Shown here: positions 1 to 8,184 of the stretch, in pieces
Numbering within the stretch: position 1 is the stretch's first letter
How the letters are laid out: every line of letters begins with the position of its first letter
Assembly (NCBI RefSeq): GCF_000151105.2
Contig: NC_014804.1
Coordinates: 1,116,001-1,180,000 of the forward strand
Length of the DNA: 64,000 nucleotides
Origin: Thermococcus barophilus MP
Lineage (GTDB): Archaea; Methanobacteriota_B; Thermococci; Thermococcales; Thermococcaceae
Reading direction: 5' to 3'
Position numbers and translations under genes: made by a program
Notes under the pieces: generated by a model
The model's input: only the letters and a program-made list of their open reading frames with translations
Told to the model about the DNA's origin: nothing
Database searches by the model: none

Positions 1-992
1 TTTGGATATGTTGCCGGTGCTGATGTCCAGAATGCTGGACCTGTTCCTTGAATTGTTCCAACAAGCCAGACTGCTGCTAAAGCAATGGTATAGTTTCCGC
101 TGAGCATTGCTTTGGCGTAGACAATCAGTCCCACAAAAGATAACATATATGATATTACCATAACCTGGACAATAGCCCTAAATAGACCTCTTGAGGTTGG
201 ATTCTTCCTTGAAAGCAGATATCCTATGTATCCAAATACAATTGACCAGATTGCCTTGGAGATATTGAGGTTCGTGCTTAGTGTTGCTACATGAGCCTTT
301 GTCCAGCCCATGTCATAGGCGATTGAGGCTGAGAAGCCAACAATCGTGAAGATTACCCATAAAGCCGGAAAGAACGTGAATCCCAAAACCCATGTAAACT
401 TGAGCTTCCAGACGTTTATCTTTGCTTCTCCCCTTTCGTGGATTATTTCAAAGTCCTCTGTAAAGAGCCACCATATCAGTAGAACTGCGTACATTATGAG
501 GACTGTAACTAAAAAGCCCCCCTTCCATCCAAATGCATGGATTAAATATTTAGCACTCATTGAGCCAAAAACCCCGCCCCAGAAGATTCCAGAAAGGATT
601 ATACCCTTTGCAAATGGCCTTTCAGCAACAAAGTACCTTGCTATCTGAGTGCTGAAGAGTGGAACGAGAGTAACCACGAAACCTTGGATGAATCTTAAGA
701 AAACTGCAACATACCAGTTTGGAGCGTAAGGAATGAGCAGTTGCGGAACTGCAGCCCAGCTTAGGGCTATTGCAACGCTCCTCTTAAAGCTCCCTTCATA
801 AATTCTTGTATGCCCCAAAAGAAATGCGACAAAAAGACCAAAAACATAGGCTATGTGCTGCAGATCAAAGGCATCGCTGCTGATTCCAAAATGGGCAATC
901 ACATCTGGCTTAGCGACGCTCATCATGGTGAGCGTTCCAAATCCAGCGGTCATGACAATTGTATTCAGGATCACAGACCTCCAGCGATTCAT
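1..992 (-). CDS. MFS-family membrane transporter (3' end outside window)
   Basis: About 330 codons stay open from an ATG at 992 to the window edge, so the C-terminus is missing. The product is very hydrophobic, with successive membrane spans separated by short basic loops (for example RIYEGSFKRS near residue 65 and SRKNPTSRG near residue 265). This is the pattern of a major facilitator superfamily carrier, which normally has 12 spans. A Gly-rich span (GIILSGIFWGGVFGS, about residue 130) is typical of these transporters. The start has a strong ribosome site (GGGGTGAG) just ahead. It begins 12 nt after the GDT1-type gene on the same strand, so the two probably share an mRNA. The substrate cannot be told from the sequence. 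Confidence 0.8.
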   Translation of the reverse strand, partial: MNRWRSVILNTIVMTAGFGTLTMMSVAKPDVIAHFGISSDAFDLQHIAYVFGLFVAFLLGHTRIYEGSFKRSVAIALSWAAVPQLLIPYAPNWYVAVFLRFIQGFVVTLVPLFSTQIARYFVAERPFAKGIILSGIFWGGVFGSMSAKYLIHAFGWKGGFLVTVLIMYAVLLIWWLFTEDFEIIHERGEAKINVWKLKFTWVLGFTFFPALWVIFTIVGFSASIAYDMGWTKAHVATLSTNLNISKAIWSIVFGYIGYLLSRKNPTSRGLFRAIVQVMVISYMLSFVGLIVYAKAMLSGNYTIALAAVWLVGTIQGTGPAFWTSAPATYP

Positions 993-1004
993 TTTCTCAC
1001 CCCA

Positions 1005-1268
1005 CTAAATTTTTCCAAAGAACATCAGCAAGCCGAATATAATGAACAGCACTCCTGCTCCTTTGTGGATTATCTCCACGGGTAGGGCTTCCCCAATTTT
1101 TTCACCAACAAAAGCACCTATCAAATTCACCAGAGCGAGTCCCAAAATAGCGCCGGTAAACGCTTTAGCCCATCCATATTTTGATGCAAACGCTATTGTA
1201 GCCAACTGTGTTTTATCACCAAGCTCGGCAAGGAATATTGCAACAAAGACATAGAGCACTTCTTTCAT
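1005..1268 (-). CDS. GDT1/TMEM165 (UPF0016) family cation transporter, single-domain form
   Basis: An 87-residue membrane protein with the family signature ELGDKTQ at about residues 15-21, followed by two further hydrophobic segments. UPF0016/GDT1 proteins move Mn2+ or Ca2+ against H+. Eukaryotic members carry two copies of the ELGDKT motif in one chain, and short prokaryotic forms like this carry one and are expected to dimerise. A longer reading with a TTG at 1283 exists, but the ATG at 1268 sits directly behind GGGAGGAGGTC, which decides the start. It lies in an apparent operon with the downstream MFS gene. The metal specificity is inferred from the family. Confidence 0.8.
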   Translation of the reverse strand: MKEVLYVFVAIFLAELGDKTQLATIAFASKYGWAKAFTGAILGLALVNLIGAFVGEKIGEALPVEIIHKGAGVLFIIFGLLMFFGKI

Positions 1269-1307
1269 TTGACCTCCTCCCAAAGATGTGAAAAGGAAAA
1301 TGAAACT

Positions 1308-2483
1308 TCAAAGCTCTTCCAAAGCTTTCTTCATCCTTTTCATAGCTTCAATGAGTTTTTCTTTCTTTGTTGCATAGCTTATCCTTACATATCCTTCTCC
1401 ATTCTTTCCAAATGCTGTTCCTGGAATTACAACTACCTTAGCTTTCTCCAAAAGCCATTCACTGAACTCCTCACTTGTCATCCCAGTCTCTTTTATGTTT
1501 GCAAAGATGTAAAATGCACCTTTAGGTTCGAATGCAGAAATATAAGGCATTTCTTTAATTGCATCGAGAACTATCTTTCTTCTCTCAGCATATTCCTCTC
1601 TCATCTTCTCAACAGCTTCCCAGCTCTTTGGACTCCTTAAGGCTTCAATTCCCGCAACCTGAACAAAGGACGCAACGTTTCCGATAACATATGCATGGAG
1701 CTTTATCATGTCCCTGATAATGTCCTTTGGTGCGATTGCAAAGCCCAAACGCCAGCCGGTCATCGCAAATGTTTTGGAGAAGCTATTTGCCAAAATCGTA
1801 TTGTCCGGGGCATATTTAAGCATTGGGTAGTGCTTTGCACCATCATAAAGAAAGTGCTCATAAGGTTCATCGCTGAGAATGTAGAGATTATAGTCTTCAG
1901 CAATATCCGCAACAGCTTTTGCAGTTTCTTCATCCATTGTAGCACCAGTTGGATTGTTGGGATAGTTAATCACTATCATCCTTGTCCTCTTTGTTATGAG
2001 CTCCAAAAGCTCGTCTGGATCTGGCTGAAAACCATTTTCCTCTCTTAATGGAAGCCTCACTATTCCCGCCTCGGCAAGCTTAGCATCTTCAGCATAACAG
2101 ACAAACGCAGGATCTGGGATTATGACCTCGTCGCCTCTTTCGAGGAGGGTCTCAAAGGCTAAGTATGTTGCTTCATAAGCACCAGCAGTTACTATAATGT
2201 TGTCAGTTGGAACATCTAAGTTGTACATCTCCCTGTAATATTCACTTATGGCTTGTCTAAGCTCTGGGATTCCAGCGTTTGGGGTGTAATGAGTCCATCC
2301 TTCATCCAATGCCCTTTTTGCGGCTTCCTTTATATTATCTGGTGTGTCAAAGTCAGGTTCTCCAATTCCAAGAGAAATTACATTTTCTATTTTTCTTGCT
2401 TTTTCAAAAAGCTCTCTGATCTTTGAGCGTTGAATTAAGTTGACACGCTCCGCTATAAAATATCTGTGTCTCTTATAACGCAT
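1308..2483 (-). CDS. PLP-dependent aminotransferase, aspartate aminotransferase family (class I/II)
   Basis: A 391-residue fold-type I aminotransferase that moves an amino group between an amino acid and 2-oxoglutarate. Visible landmarks are the substrate region SLGIGEPDFDTP (about 40), NNPTGA (about 175), SDEPYEHF with the PLP-contacting Asp/Tyr (about 203), the Schiff-base lysine in NSFSKTFAMTGWRLG (about 235) and the substrate-carboxylate Arg in GYVRISYA near the C-terminus. It resembles the thermococcal aspartate-type enzymes more than the aromatic enzyme encoded at 14974-16221. Two ATGs lie close together (2489 and 2483). The inner one has a GGGGGG ribosome site at proper distance. It appears to be monocistronic. 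Confidence 0.88.
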   Translation of the reverse strand: MRYKRHRYFIAERVNLIQRSKIRELFEKARKIENVISLGIGEPDFDTPDNIKEAAKRALDEGWTHYTPNAGIPELRQAISEYYREMYNLDVPTDNIIVTAGAYEATYLAFETLLERGDEVIIPDPAFVCYAEDAKLAEAGIVRLPLREENGFQPDPDELLELITKRTRMIVINYPNNPTGATMDEETAKAVADIAEDYNLYILSDEPYEHFLYDGAKHYPMLKYAPDNTILANSFSKTFAMTGWRLGFAIAPKDIIRDMIKLHAYVIGNVASFVQVAGIEALRSPKSWEAVEKMREEYAERRKIVLDAIKEMPYISAFEPKGAFYIFANIKETGMTSEEFSEWLLEKAKVVVIPGTAFGKNGEGYVRISYATKKEKLIEAMKRMKKALEEL

Positions 2484-2617
2484 AATCATCCCCCCGTGGC
2501 ATTTAGAGGGTGAATTAATATTCTTATAAACTTATCGAGAAGGATTTTCTGCTTTTTGATATATTAGTGAAACAAAATTCAATAAAATACAGACATTATG
2601 GCAAATTTTCAGAAAAG

Positions 2618-3040
2618 TCAAAGAGCTTCAACTATGGCTGCCTGTTCAAAAAGCCTCTTCACCTTTTCCACGTCACAGTCAACAAGGGGAATCTCCTTTA
2701 GTGAGTTCTTTTTAAGAAAGTCTTCAAGGGTCTTCCGGGCATTTTGACCAAAAGCTACAATGAAGTTTTCACCCTTTTTGGCACCAACTTTTTTTATTGC
2801 TTCTCCAATTTGCAGAGTCCCTGCAAGCCTGAGAAGAATTTCCCCCTTCACTGTTTTTGCTTTATTTGTTCCTCGCTCAAATGACTTTAACGCCAAGATA
2901 GTAGCGAACACAAGTTGTTCCCAGCATTCAACACTTGCTATTTGCATATTATCACCAAGCTCTTCAAAGATCCACGAAACATCTCCGAGCACAATTCTAC
3001 TAATTGCAATTTCATGCTTGCCCAATTTTACTACCTTCAA
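2618..3040 (-). CDS. KEOPS complex subunit Cgi121-like protein
   Basis: A 140-residue protein resembling archaeal Cgi121, the small KEOPS subunit that binds tRNA and helps Bud32/Kae1 install t6A37. The supporting stretch is QIASVECWEQLVFA, ALKSFERGTNKAKT, GEILLRLAGTLQI and AIKKVGAKKGE, which follows the family pattern of a central helix with a conserved 'ERG-N-AK' turn and a 'RLAGT-QI' strand. The start is a TTG at 3040 preceded by GGAGGTG. A longer form starting with TTG at 3109 is possible but has no ribosome site. Other KEOPS genes are not in this window, as is common. The assignment rests on remembered family pattern and has not been checked by a search. Confidence 0.65.
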   Translation of the reverse strand: MKVVKLGKHEIAISRIVLGDVSWIFEELGDNMQIASVECWEQLVFATILALKSFERGTNKAKTVKGEILLRLAGTLQIGEAIKKVGAKKGENFIVAFGQNARKTLEDFLKKNSLKEIPLVDCDVEKVKRLFEQAAIVEAL

Positions 3041-3254
3041 CCTTACACCTCCAATTTCACTATAAATGCAAGATATTAAACTCTTTCCCTTGCACTCAAT
3101 AATATCCAATGATAAAAAATCCTTAATTATTTTGCCAATTTTTTAAAATTTTTTGAAATTTATATTATCATAATATTAAGACCAAAGCAAAAAATATTTA
3201 ACTACTTAAAGCAAATGAAAAAATTAGCAGCTTCATGTACTTGGAGGTTCAGCG
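3041..3254. promoter_or_regulatory. AT-rich divergent promoter region between Cgi121-like gene and cdrS
   Basis: About 210 nt separate the two divergent starts. The middle (about 3115-3210) is almost pure A/T and holds several TATA-like blocks, among them AAATATTTAA near 3193 and TTTATATTA near 3160. A clear GGAGGT ribosome site precedes the rightward start. No further gene is seen here. Confidence 0.5.
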
Positions 3255-3446
3255 ATGACAAAGATGAAAATAATTAGCGTGCAGATACCGCAAGGTCTTC
3301 TGAATGCTATTGATACCCTCGTAAAGAGGGGGGTTTATCCTAATAGAAGTGAGGTTATAAGAGAAGCTATCAGGGAGCTGATAAAGAAAGAGCTCTACAA
3401 ACTTGAGACAGAAGAAAGAACAACTCCTGAATACATACTCGAATAA
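3255..3446 (+). CDS. CdrS-like ribbon-helix-helix (CopG/Arc) regulator of cell division
   Basis: A 63-residue basic protein. The N-terminal strand MKIISVQIPQGLLNAID and the helices RSEVIREAIRELIKKEL are a textbook ribbon-helix-helix DNA-binding fold. It lies 47 nt upstream of ftsZ on the same strand. This pairing is the one described in haloarchaea, where CdrS (cell division regulator, short) is encoded next to ftsZ2 and controls division genes; calling it CdrS here rests on that synteny plus fold. The ATG at 3255 has GGAGGT 7 nt upstream. It would bind DNA as a dimer and may regulate its own operon with ftsZ. A plain CopG-family repressor is the alternative. Confidence 0.75.
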   Translation: MTKMKIISVQIPQGLLNAIDTLVKRGVYPNRSEVIREAIRELIKKELYKLETEERTTPEYILE

Positions 3447-3493
3447 GGGTTTGTGATCAATTAGTTAACAATTAAGCCCGGGGGTTAAAGGCA

Positions 3494-4726
3494 ATGGTGT
3501 GGAAACTCTTGGAACAGGCGGGTATTAACTTGGACTTTGATGAAAACACAAAAGAAAAATTTGGGGAATATGAGGAAAACTTAGAGGGTCTGATTAAGAT
3601 TGCAATCATCGGGGTTGGAGGTTCTGGGAACAATACTATAACACGACTCTATGAGCTTGGTGTCCAAGGTGCAGAATTAATTGCGATGAATACCGATGCT
3701 CAGCATTTGGCGAGAACTAAAGCTCACAAAAAAATCCTTCTCGGGAAGAACATAACTCACGGCAAGGGTTCTGGTGGTGATCCAAGAATCGGATACTTGG
3801 CAGCTGAAGCAAGTGCCCAAGAAATTGCAGAAGTAGTTAGAGACGTTGATTTAGTCTTCATAACAGCTGGAATGGGCAATGGTACTGGAACTGGAGCCGC
3901 ACCAGTTGTTGCAAGGATAATCAAAGAGGTAGCAAGAAACAATGGTCGGTATCAAGAACCGCTTGTTGTGAGTGTTGTAACATTTCCATTCTCAACTGAA
4001 GGAACAAGAAGAATCGAGAAGGCGAAAGCGGGCATACAGGCTTTGCTCCAGTATTCAGATACTGTTGTAATAATTGAAAATGACAAGCTCTTAGAGCTCG
4101 TTCCAAATCTGCCACTCTCAGCTGCATTTAGGTTTGCGGACGAGATTATAGCAAGAATGGTCAAGGGCATAACGGAAACAATAAAGCTCCCTTCTATAGT
4201 TAACATAGACTTTGCTGACGTTTACAGCGTCATGAAAAATGGTGGCGCTGCTTTGATAGGTATAGGCGAGAGCGACTCAAAGAACAGGGCTGTTGATGCT
4301 GTAGTTAACGCTCTCAACAACAAGATGCTTGAGGTTGAGTTCGGAAGCGGCGAAGCGGCATTAATTCACTTTACGGTTGGCCCAGATGTAAAGCTTGGTG
4401 AAGTCCACGAGGCAATGAAAATAGTTTATGAGAAGTTAGGCACAAAGTCGGAGATAAAGTGGGGTGCAATGATTGATGAGGATCTGGGTAAAACCGTTAG
4501 GGCAATGGTTATAATGACTGGAGTCAATTCTCCTCACATTTTAAGCGGTGAAGTTAACGCGCTTCAAGACAACAACAGAATTCTCATGCCTACAGATACT
4601 CTAAAGATGATCACAAAGGACACCAAACTTGAAAGGATCTTCGAGAGCACAATGAAAAGTGAAAAATCTAAACCACCTGTAAATGAAGATGTAGAAAGAA
4701 TCTTTAGAGATATTTACCAGTTTTGA
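3494..4726 (+). CDS. ftsZ: cell division GTPase FtsZ
   Basis: A 410-residue tubulin/FtsZ GTPase that polymerises into the division ring at midcell. It shows the nucleotide-binding start GVGGSGNNT (about 40), the tubulin G-box as [13 protein letters not shown] (about 125), FPFSTEG, NDKL, and the catalytic T7 loop [11 protein letters not shown] (about 236) needed for GTP hydrolysis between subunits. There is an N-terminal extension of about 35 residues and a C-terminal tail ending in a short hydrophobic/aromatic peptide (RIFRDIYQF) that could be the docking site for SepF or other anchors. Linkage to the CdrS-like gene suggests the FtsZ2 group, but archaea often have two paralogues and I cannot assign the subgroup with certainty. 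A pyrimidine-rich tract follows the stop and may end the transcript. Confidence 0.96.
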   Translation: MVWKLLEQAGINLDFDENTKEKFGEYEENLEGLIKIAIIGVGGSGNNTITRLYELGVQGAELIAMNTDAQHLARTKAHKKILLGKNITHGKGSGGDPRIGYLAAEASAQEIAEVVRDVDLVFITAGMGNGTGTGAAPVVARIIKEVARNNGRYQEPLVVSVVTFPFSTEGTRRIEKAKAGIQALLQYSDTVVIIENDKLLELVPNLPLSAAFRFADEIIARMVKGITETIKLPSIVNIDFADVYSVMKNGGAALIGIGESDSKNRAVDAVVNALNNKMLEVEFGSGEAALIHFTVGPDVKLGEVHEAMKIVYEKLGTKSEIKWGAMIDEDLGKTVRAMVIMTGVNSPHILSGEVNALQDNNRILMPTDTLKMITKDTKLERIFESTMKSEKSKPPVNEDVERIFRDIYQF

Positions 4727-4774
4727 TGTTTCTTCCTCTTTCTCTCTATCTAAATTAGATTACAAGGTGATAGC

Positions 4775-5551
4775 ATGGCAAAAGTCATTAGTATAGCCAA
4801 TCAAAAAGGTGGAGTCGGAAAAACAACAATAACAATGAATCTCGGCTTTGCTCTCGCGAATATGGGGAGGAGGGTTCTCTTAGTCGATATAGACCCACAA
4901 TTTAACTTGACTTTTGGATTAATAGGGATGGAGGTTCTTAACTATGAGGATAACAATGTTGGGACATTAATGACAAGGGAAAGCAGGGTTGAGGATTCCA
5001 TAATTGAAATCAGAGAAAATCTGCATCTAATTCCTTCTCACCTGAATCTCTCTGCCAAAGAAATTGAGATAATTAATGCATACAATCGTGAAAGGCGCTT
5101 AGAAAAAGCATTGAAATCAGTTCTCCCAGAGTACGATTATGTTTTAATTGACAATCCACCAAGTATGGGGATATTCCTTGTGAACTCACTCACAACTTCA
5201 GATTATGTTTTGATCCCCCTTGAGCTTAGCTATTTTGGAGTTATCGGGATGCAGCTTATGTTCAATCTTATGAAGATGATTAAGGAAGAGACCAACGAGA
5301 ACCTTACACTTCTTGGATTGATTCCCAATAAATTTACAAGACAGACAAAAGTTCCAGCTACACGGCTGAAGGAGTTAAAAGAGACGTATCCAAATGCTCC
5401 ATTGCTGACAACCATACCTAAGTCAGTTGCTCTTGAAAAAGCTCAATCTCAGGGAATCAGCATATTTGAATTCGAGGGTGATGGGAGAGCAGCCAAAGCA
5501 TTTTTAAAGCTTGCAAAAGAGGTGATTGCTCTTGTCGAAGGAGAAAGGTAA
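4775..5551 (+). CDS. parA: ParA/Soj-type chromosome partitioning ATPase
   Basis: A 258-residue deviant Walker-A ATPase. KGGVGKTT with the signature Lys lies at residues 11-18, switch I VDIDPQFN at about 39, and the Walker B region VLIDNPPSMG at about 122. These match ParA/Soj/SegA proteins that form ATP-dependent dimers on nucleoid DNA and are stimulated by a ParB-like partner, and fit less well to MinD, because no C-terminal membrane-targeting helix is evident. It is followed by an RHH gene that overlaps its 3' end, as expected for a ParA plus centromere-binding pair. Its position 48 nt after ftsZ puts partition and division functions side by side. Confidence 0.88.
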   Translation: MAKVISIANQKGGVGKTTITMNLGFALANMGRRVLLVDIDPQFNLTFGLIGMEVLNYEDNNVGTLMTRESRVEDSIIEIRENLHLIPSHLNLSAKEIEIINAYNRERRLEKALKSVLPEYDYVLIDNPPSMGIFLVNSLTTSDYVLIPLELSYFGVIGMQLMFNLMKMIKEETNENLTLLGLIPNKFTRQTKVPATRLKELKETYPNAPLLTTIPKSVALEKAQSQGISIFEFEGDGRAAKAFLKLAKEVIALVEGER

Positions 5552-5870
5552 AATTCCACAGCTATTTTCTGGCTCAATTGACGAGCTCACAAGACCTAAG
5601 ACAAAGAAAGCTGATAAAAGAAGAGAGGAGCTTAAGAAAATCAAGAAGCAGAAAACATTATACATCAGCCAAGACACAAATTTAAAACTAATTGAGCTTT
5701 ACGCTGAAGAAAGCAGAAGACAGAGCAATATTGTGGAAGATGCTGTAAATCTGTACTACTATCTCAAAAAGGCGATGGGCGAAAAGAACTTTGATGAGCT
5801 GATGAGCGCTGTGCTCAGAGAGGATCCAGAGTTTTTAAGAAGCTATCTGGAGAAAGCCAAGCTCATTTAA
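5532..5870 (+). CDS. ribbon-helix-helix partner of ParA (putative ParB/SegB-like DNA-binding protein)
   Basis: A 112-residue, highly charged protein. The first 45 residues are basic and look disordered (SIDELTRPKTKKADKRRE). They are followed by a strand QKTLYISQDTN and two helices (LKLIELYAEESRRQSNI, VEDAVNLYYYLKKAM) that fit an RHH DNA-binding fold. It overlaps the end of parA by 20 nt. The ribosome site GAGGTGA lies 6 nt ahead of a TTG at 5532, better placed than the TTG at 5526. Small RHH proteins with flexible basic N-termini (ParG, Omega type) contact ParA with the tail and the centromere with the RHH, and that role is inferred here from order and shape. Confidence 0.7.
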   Translation: MSKEKGKIPQLFSGSIDELTRPKTKKADKRREELKKIKKQKTLYISQDTNLKLIELYAEESRRQSNIVEDAVNLYYYLKKAMGEKNFDELMSAVLREDPEFLRSYLEKAKLI

Positions 5871-5907
5871 TCACCACTAACCCAGCAGCTCAAATCAGGA
5901 GATAAAA

Positions 5908-6360
5908 TCACTCACAGAATATTTCCACTATCCTCTTTATTATTCTGCTTGTTTTTGCGACGTCACTTTTGTAGAGATAGGGAATTCTTATAACCTCCGC
6001 ATTTATGCCGTGCTGCCTCAGTTGTCTTTTAAGCTCTTCACATTTAAAATCCTGATCAGGTCCTAAAGCTACAACGTCTGGGTTTATCCTCTTCACGAGC
6101 TCAAAACTTATCCCATCAGGCTCCCCAATGTAAACCTCATCCACCATCTTTAAGGCTTTTAAAACTTCAGCCCTTTCATGCATTGAGTTTATTGGAGGTC
6201 TTCCCTTCCTCCTAACAACAGTTTCATCATGTGCCACTATCACAACGAGCTCATCTCCAAGCTGTTTTGCTTGACTCAAAAAATGGATATGCCCAACATG
6301 AAGAATGTCAAAAACTCCCCCGACGAGGACTCTTATCTTCTTTTCTCTCTCCTTACTCAT
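5908..6360 (-). CDS. ribL: archaeal FAD synthetase (cytidylyltransferase-like)
   Basis: A 150-residue nucleotidyltransferase. [15 protein letters not shown] (about 13-27) carries the HxGH motif that binds the nucleotide phosphates, and [14 protein letters not shown] near residue 130 corresponds to the second (ISSTxx-like) motif. This arrangement, with length near 150, matches archaeal RibL, which adenylylates FMN to FAD; a glycerol-3-phosphate cytidylyltransferase is the near relative. Its ATG overlaps the stop of the preceding PUA gene (ATGA), so the two are translationally coupled within the four-gene DUF4443-pyrF-PUA-ribL operon. Confidence 0.85.
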   Translation of the reverse strand: MSKEREKKIRVLVGGVFDILHVGHIHFLSQAKQLGDELVVIVAHDETVVRRKGRPPINSMHERAEVLKALKMVDEVYIGEPDGISFELVKRINPDVVALGPDQDFKCEELKRQLRQHGINAEVIRIPYLYKSDVAKTSRIIKRIVEIFCE

Positions 6361-6875
6361 GGTCCCACCGTCAGCTCCCAGATTTTGTCCTTTGCGTGGT
6401 GGATTACCTTTACGGCTTTTCCTCTGTTTTTTTCTTTCATATCCCTGCCGCTCATCAACGCAATTCCAATTGCAAGAGGTCTCCCATAATTTTCTTCAAC
6501 GACAAATACAAAATCTCCTTCTTTTATATCCTCATCTGCATCGACTATTCCAGGAGCCATTACATCGGCACCTTTTAGGATGAACGGAACAGCACCTTCA
6601 TCAACTACAACCCTTCGCTTCCATTTCCTCAAGTCTTCCTCATTGGACAGCTCATATAGAGCAATTACAAGCGGAAATACCAAGTTCTGACGTTTTATAA
6701 ACATTGGCTTCCCATTTACAAAAAGTATTTGGGTAGTTTTATCAAATTCAGCAAGCTGAACGTTATCCTTTTTGCTTATTAGCTTCTTAGCAACTTCCTC
6801 CCCAAAAATTGAACTCATCTCCCGTATTATCTCTTTAATCTCTTTCTTGCTTAAAGGATGCTTAATCTTCAGCAT
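6357..6875 (-). CDS. PUA-domain RNA-binding protein (archaeal MCT-1/Tma20-like, pre-PUA plus PUA)
   Basis: 172 residues. The N-terminal about 80 residues ([19 protein letters not shown], then [13 protein letters not shown]) fit the 'pre-PUA' domain. The C-terminal half ([41 protein letters not shown]) is a clear PUA RNA-binding domain. Archaeal proteins of this build resemble eukaryotic MCT-1/Tma20 and eIF2D, linked to translation initiation or recycling. It overlaps pyrF upstream by 14 nt and ribL downstream by 4 nt. The exact RNA target is unknown. Confidence 0.8.
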   Translation of the reverse strand: MLKIKHPLSKKEIKEIIREMSSIFGEEVAKKLISKKDNVQLAEFDKTTQILFVNGKPMFIKRQNLVFPLVIALYELSNEEDLRKWKRRVVVDEGAVPFILKGADVMAPGIVDADEDIKEGDFVFVVEENYGRPLAIGIALMSGRDMKEKNRGKAVKVIHHAKDKIWELTVGP

Positions 6876-7491
6876 TCAGCTCACCCCAAAGGCTTTTAAC
6901 AGCTTCTCTCGGATTATCAGCATTATAAATTGCTCTCCCAACAATTATGTAGTCAGCACCAGCTTTTAAAGCTTCTTTAGCTTTCCCACCCTGAGCACCT
7001 ATTCCCGGAGTGAAGATTTTTATATCCCCATCAAGCTTTTCTCTGATGTATCTTATCCTTTCAGGCCTCGTTCCAGGAGCTACAACTCCAAAAGGCTTAA
7101 GCTCATTCGCCATTTCTATAAGTCTGTCAGTAATTGGCTGCATGAATTCCTCAGCTCCAGGATGGCTCATCTCCACAACGATAATCGTACTGCCCTCCTC
7201 CATAACCGCCCTGACACTGTCCCTTCCAACAAAGCCGTGAACAATTATATAATCCGCCCCATTATCAAAAACTTTCTTTGCAATGAGTTTGTTTGTATTT
7301 GGGATATCAGCAACTTTTAAGTCAGCTATAACCGGTAAGCCTGTTTTCTCTTTTAGCTCTCCAATTATTCCAATCCCGCTTCCAAGAATGAGAGGCCAGT
7401 TGATCTTTATCGCCCAAAGGTAGTCCTTAGTTTCCTCTGCTATTTTCAATGCCCTCTTTCTCTCATAAACATCCAGTGCCAAGATAATCAT
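6862..7491 (-). CDS. pyrF: orotidine 5'-phosphate decarboxylase
   Basis: A 209-residue TIM-barrel enzyme making UMP from OMP in pyrimidine synthesis. It shows the N-terminal strand ILALDV, KINWPLIL with the catalytic-network Lys, the core motif IADLKVADIPNT (about residues 56-67) containing the charged D-K-D network, and the phosphate-binding loop region TPGIGAQGG and VGRAIYNA. The length is normal for archaeal OMPDC. It overlaps the upstream DUF4443 gene by 4 nt. Confidence 0.95.
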   Translation of the reverse strand: MIILALDVYERKRALKIAEETKDYLWAIKINWPLILGSGIGIIGELKEKTGLPVIADLKVADIPNTNKLIAKKVFDNGADYIIVHGFVGRDSVRAVMEEGSTIIVVEMSHPGAEEFMQPITDRLIEMANELKPFGVVAPGTRPERIRYIREKLDGDIKIFTPGIGAQGGKAKEALKAGADYIIVGRAIYNADNPREAVKSLWGELNAED

Positions 7492-8087
7492 TCGCCCACC
7501 TCAAGGATTTCCTTGGGGAGTTCATTCTTTTTAAGTGTTAATGCAACATGAATTGCGCTTTTAATTGCATCTGCTCTATTTTCAGCCCATGTAACAACGA
7601 TCAGATCCCCCTCTTTTGGGCTAAGTTTTTTTAGGTCTTCGGCAAGCCTGGGGAGAGTTTCCTTTAATGGTCTTTCATCTTCGGGGAATACAATTTCACC
7701 TGCTTTGTAAACCAAAATCATGGCACCTTTGGCAAAATAGCGAATAGCTTCGTCTCTAAGGTCTATGCTTTTAAATTGGGGTGGGTTCTTAACAATCAAG
7801 GCATAGGTGGGCATGTTTTCAACTTTTTCAACTTCAGCGGGCTCAGAGAACAAAGTTAGTATTTGGAACAGAACATTAAGACCTTTTTCATTCAAATAAT
7901 GCCCCTTTTGTTTTGACTCAATTAATTCCAGCTTTGCAAGCTTCTTCAAAAGAGTTCTAACGCTTCCCTCGCCGAGATCAAGATCCTCAGAAATCTGTTT
8001 TCTTCCTCTCGGAGTTTTTAAGAGAAAAAGTGTTGCGACTGCATCTTCAAGGGTAAACTCGGGATAAGCTCCTCTTTTCCAGCTCAT
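7488..8087 (-). CDS. DUF4443-type HTH protein, likely regulator
   Basis: 199 residues. The N-terminal about 75 residues form a winged helix (EFTLEDAVATLFLLKT, GRKQISEDLDLGEGSVRTLLKKLAKLELIE). The C-terminal domain (PPQFKSIDLRDEAIRYFAKGAMILVYKAG) resembles a small ligand-binding unit as in DUF4443 proteins. It heads the operon pyrF-PUA-ribL, so a nucleotide or flavin effector is conceivable but not shown. The ATG at 8087 lies behind GAGGTGAGG. The upstream in-frame codons are unlikely to be translated. Confidence 0.75.
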   Translation of the reverse strand: MSWKRGAYPEFTLEDAVATLFLLKTPRGRKQISEDLDLGEGSVRTLLKKLAKLELIESKQKGHYLNEKGLNVLFQILTLFSEPAEVEKVENMPTYALIVKNPPQFKSIDLRDEAIRYFAKGAMILVYKAGEIVFPEDERPLKETLPRLAEDLKKLSPKEGDLIVVTWAENRADAIKSAIHVALTLKKNELPKEILEVGE

Positions 8088-8184
8088 TTCCTCACCTCTC
8101 AGAATTGTCTCGCTCAGCTGATAAATAAATGTTTTTATCATCAAATCATTCGAGAACAAAGTTAAAATAAAAGACAAAACGCCT

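Noticed and set aside
346-648. 100-codon plus-strand frame opposite the MFS gene
   Set aside because: Antisense shadow of the transporter, whose hydrophobic frame with a strong ribosome site is clearly the coding one.
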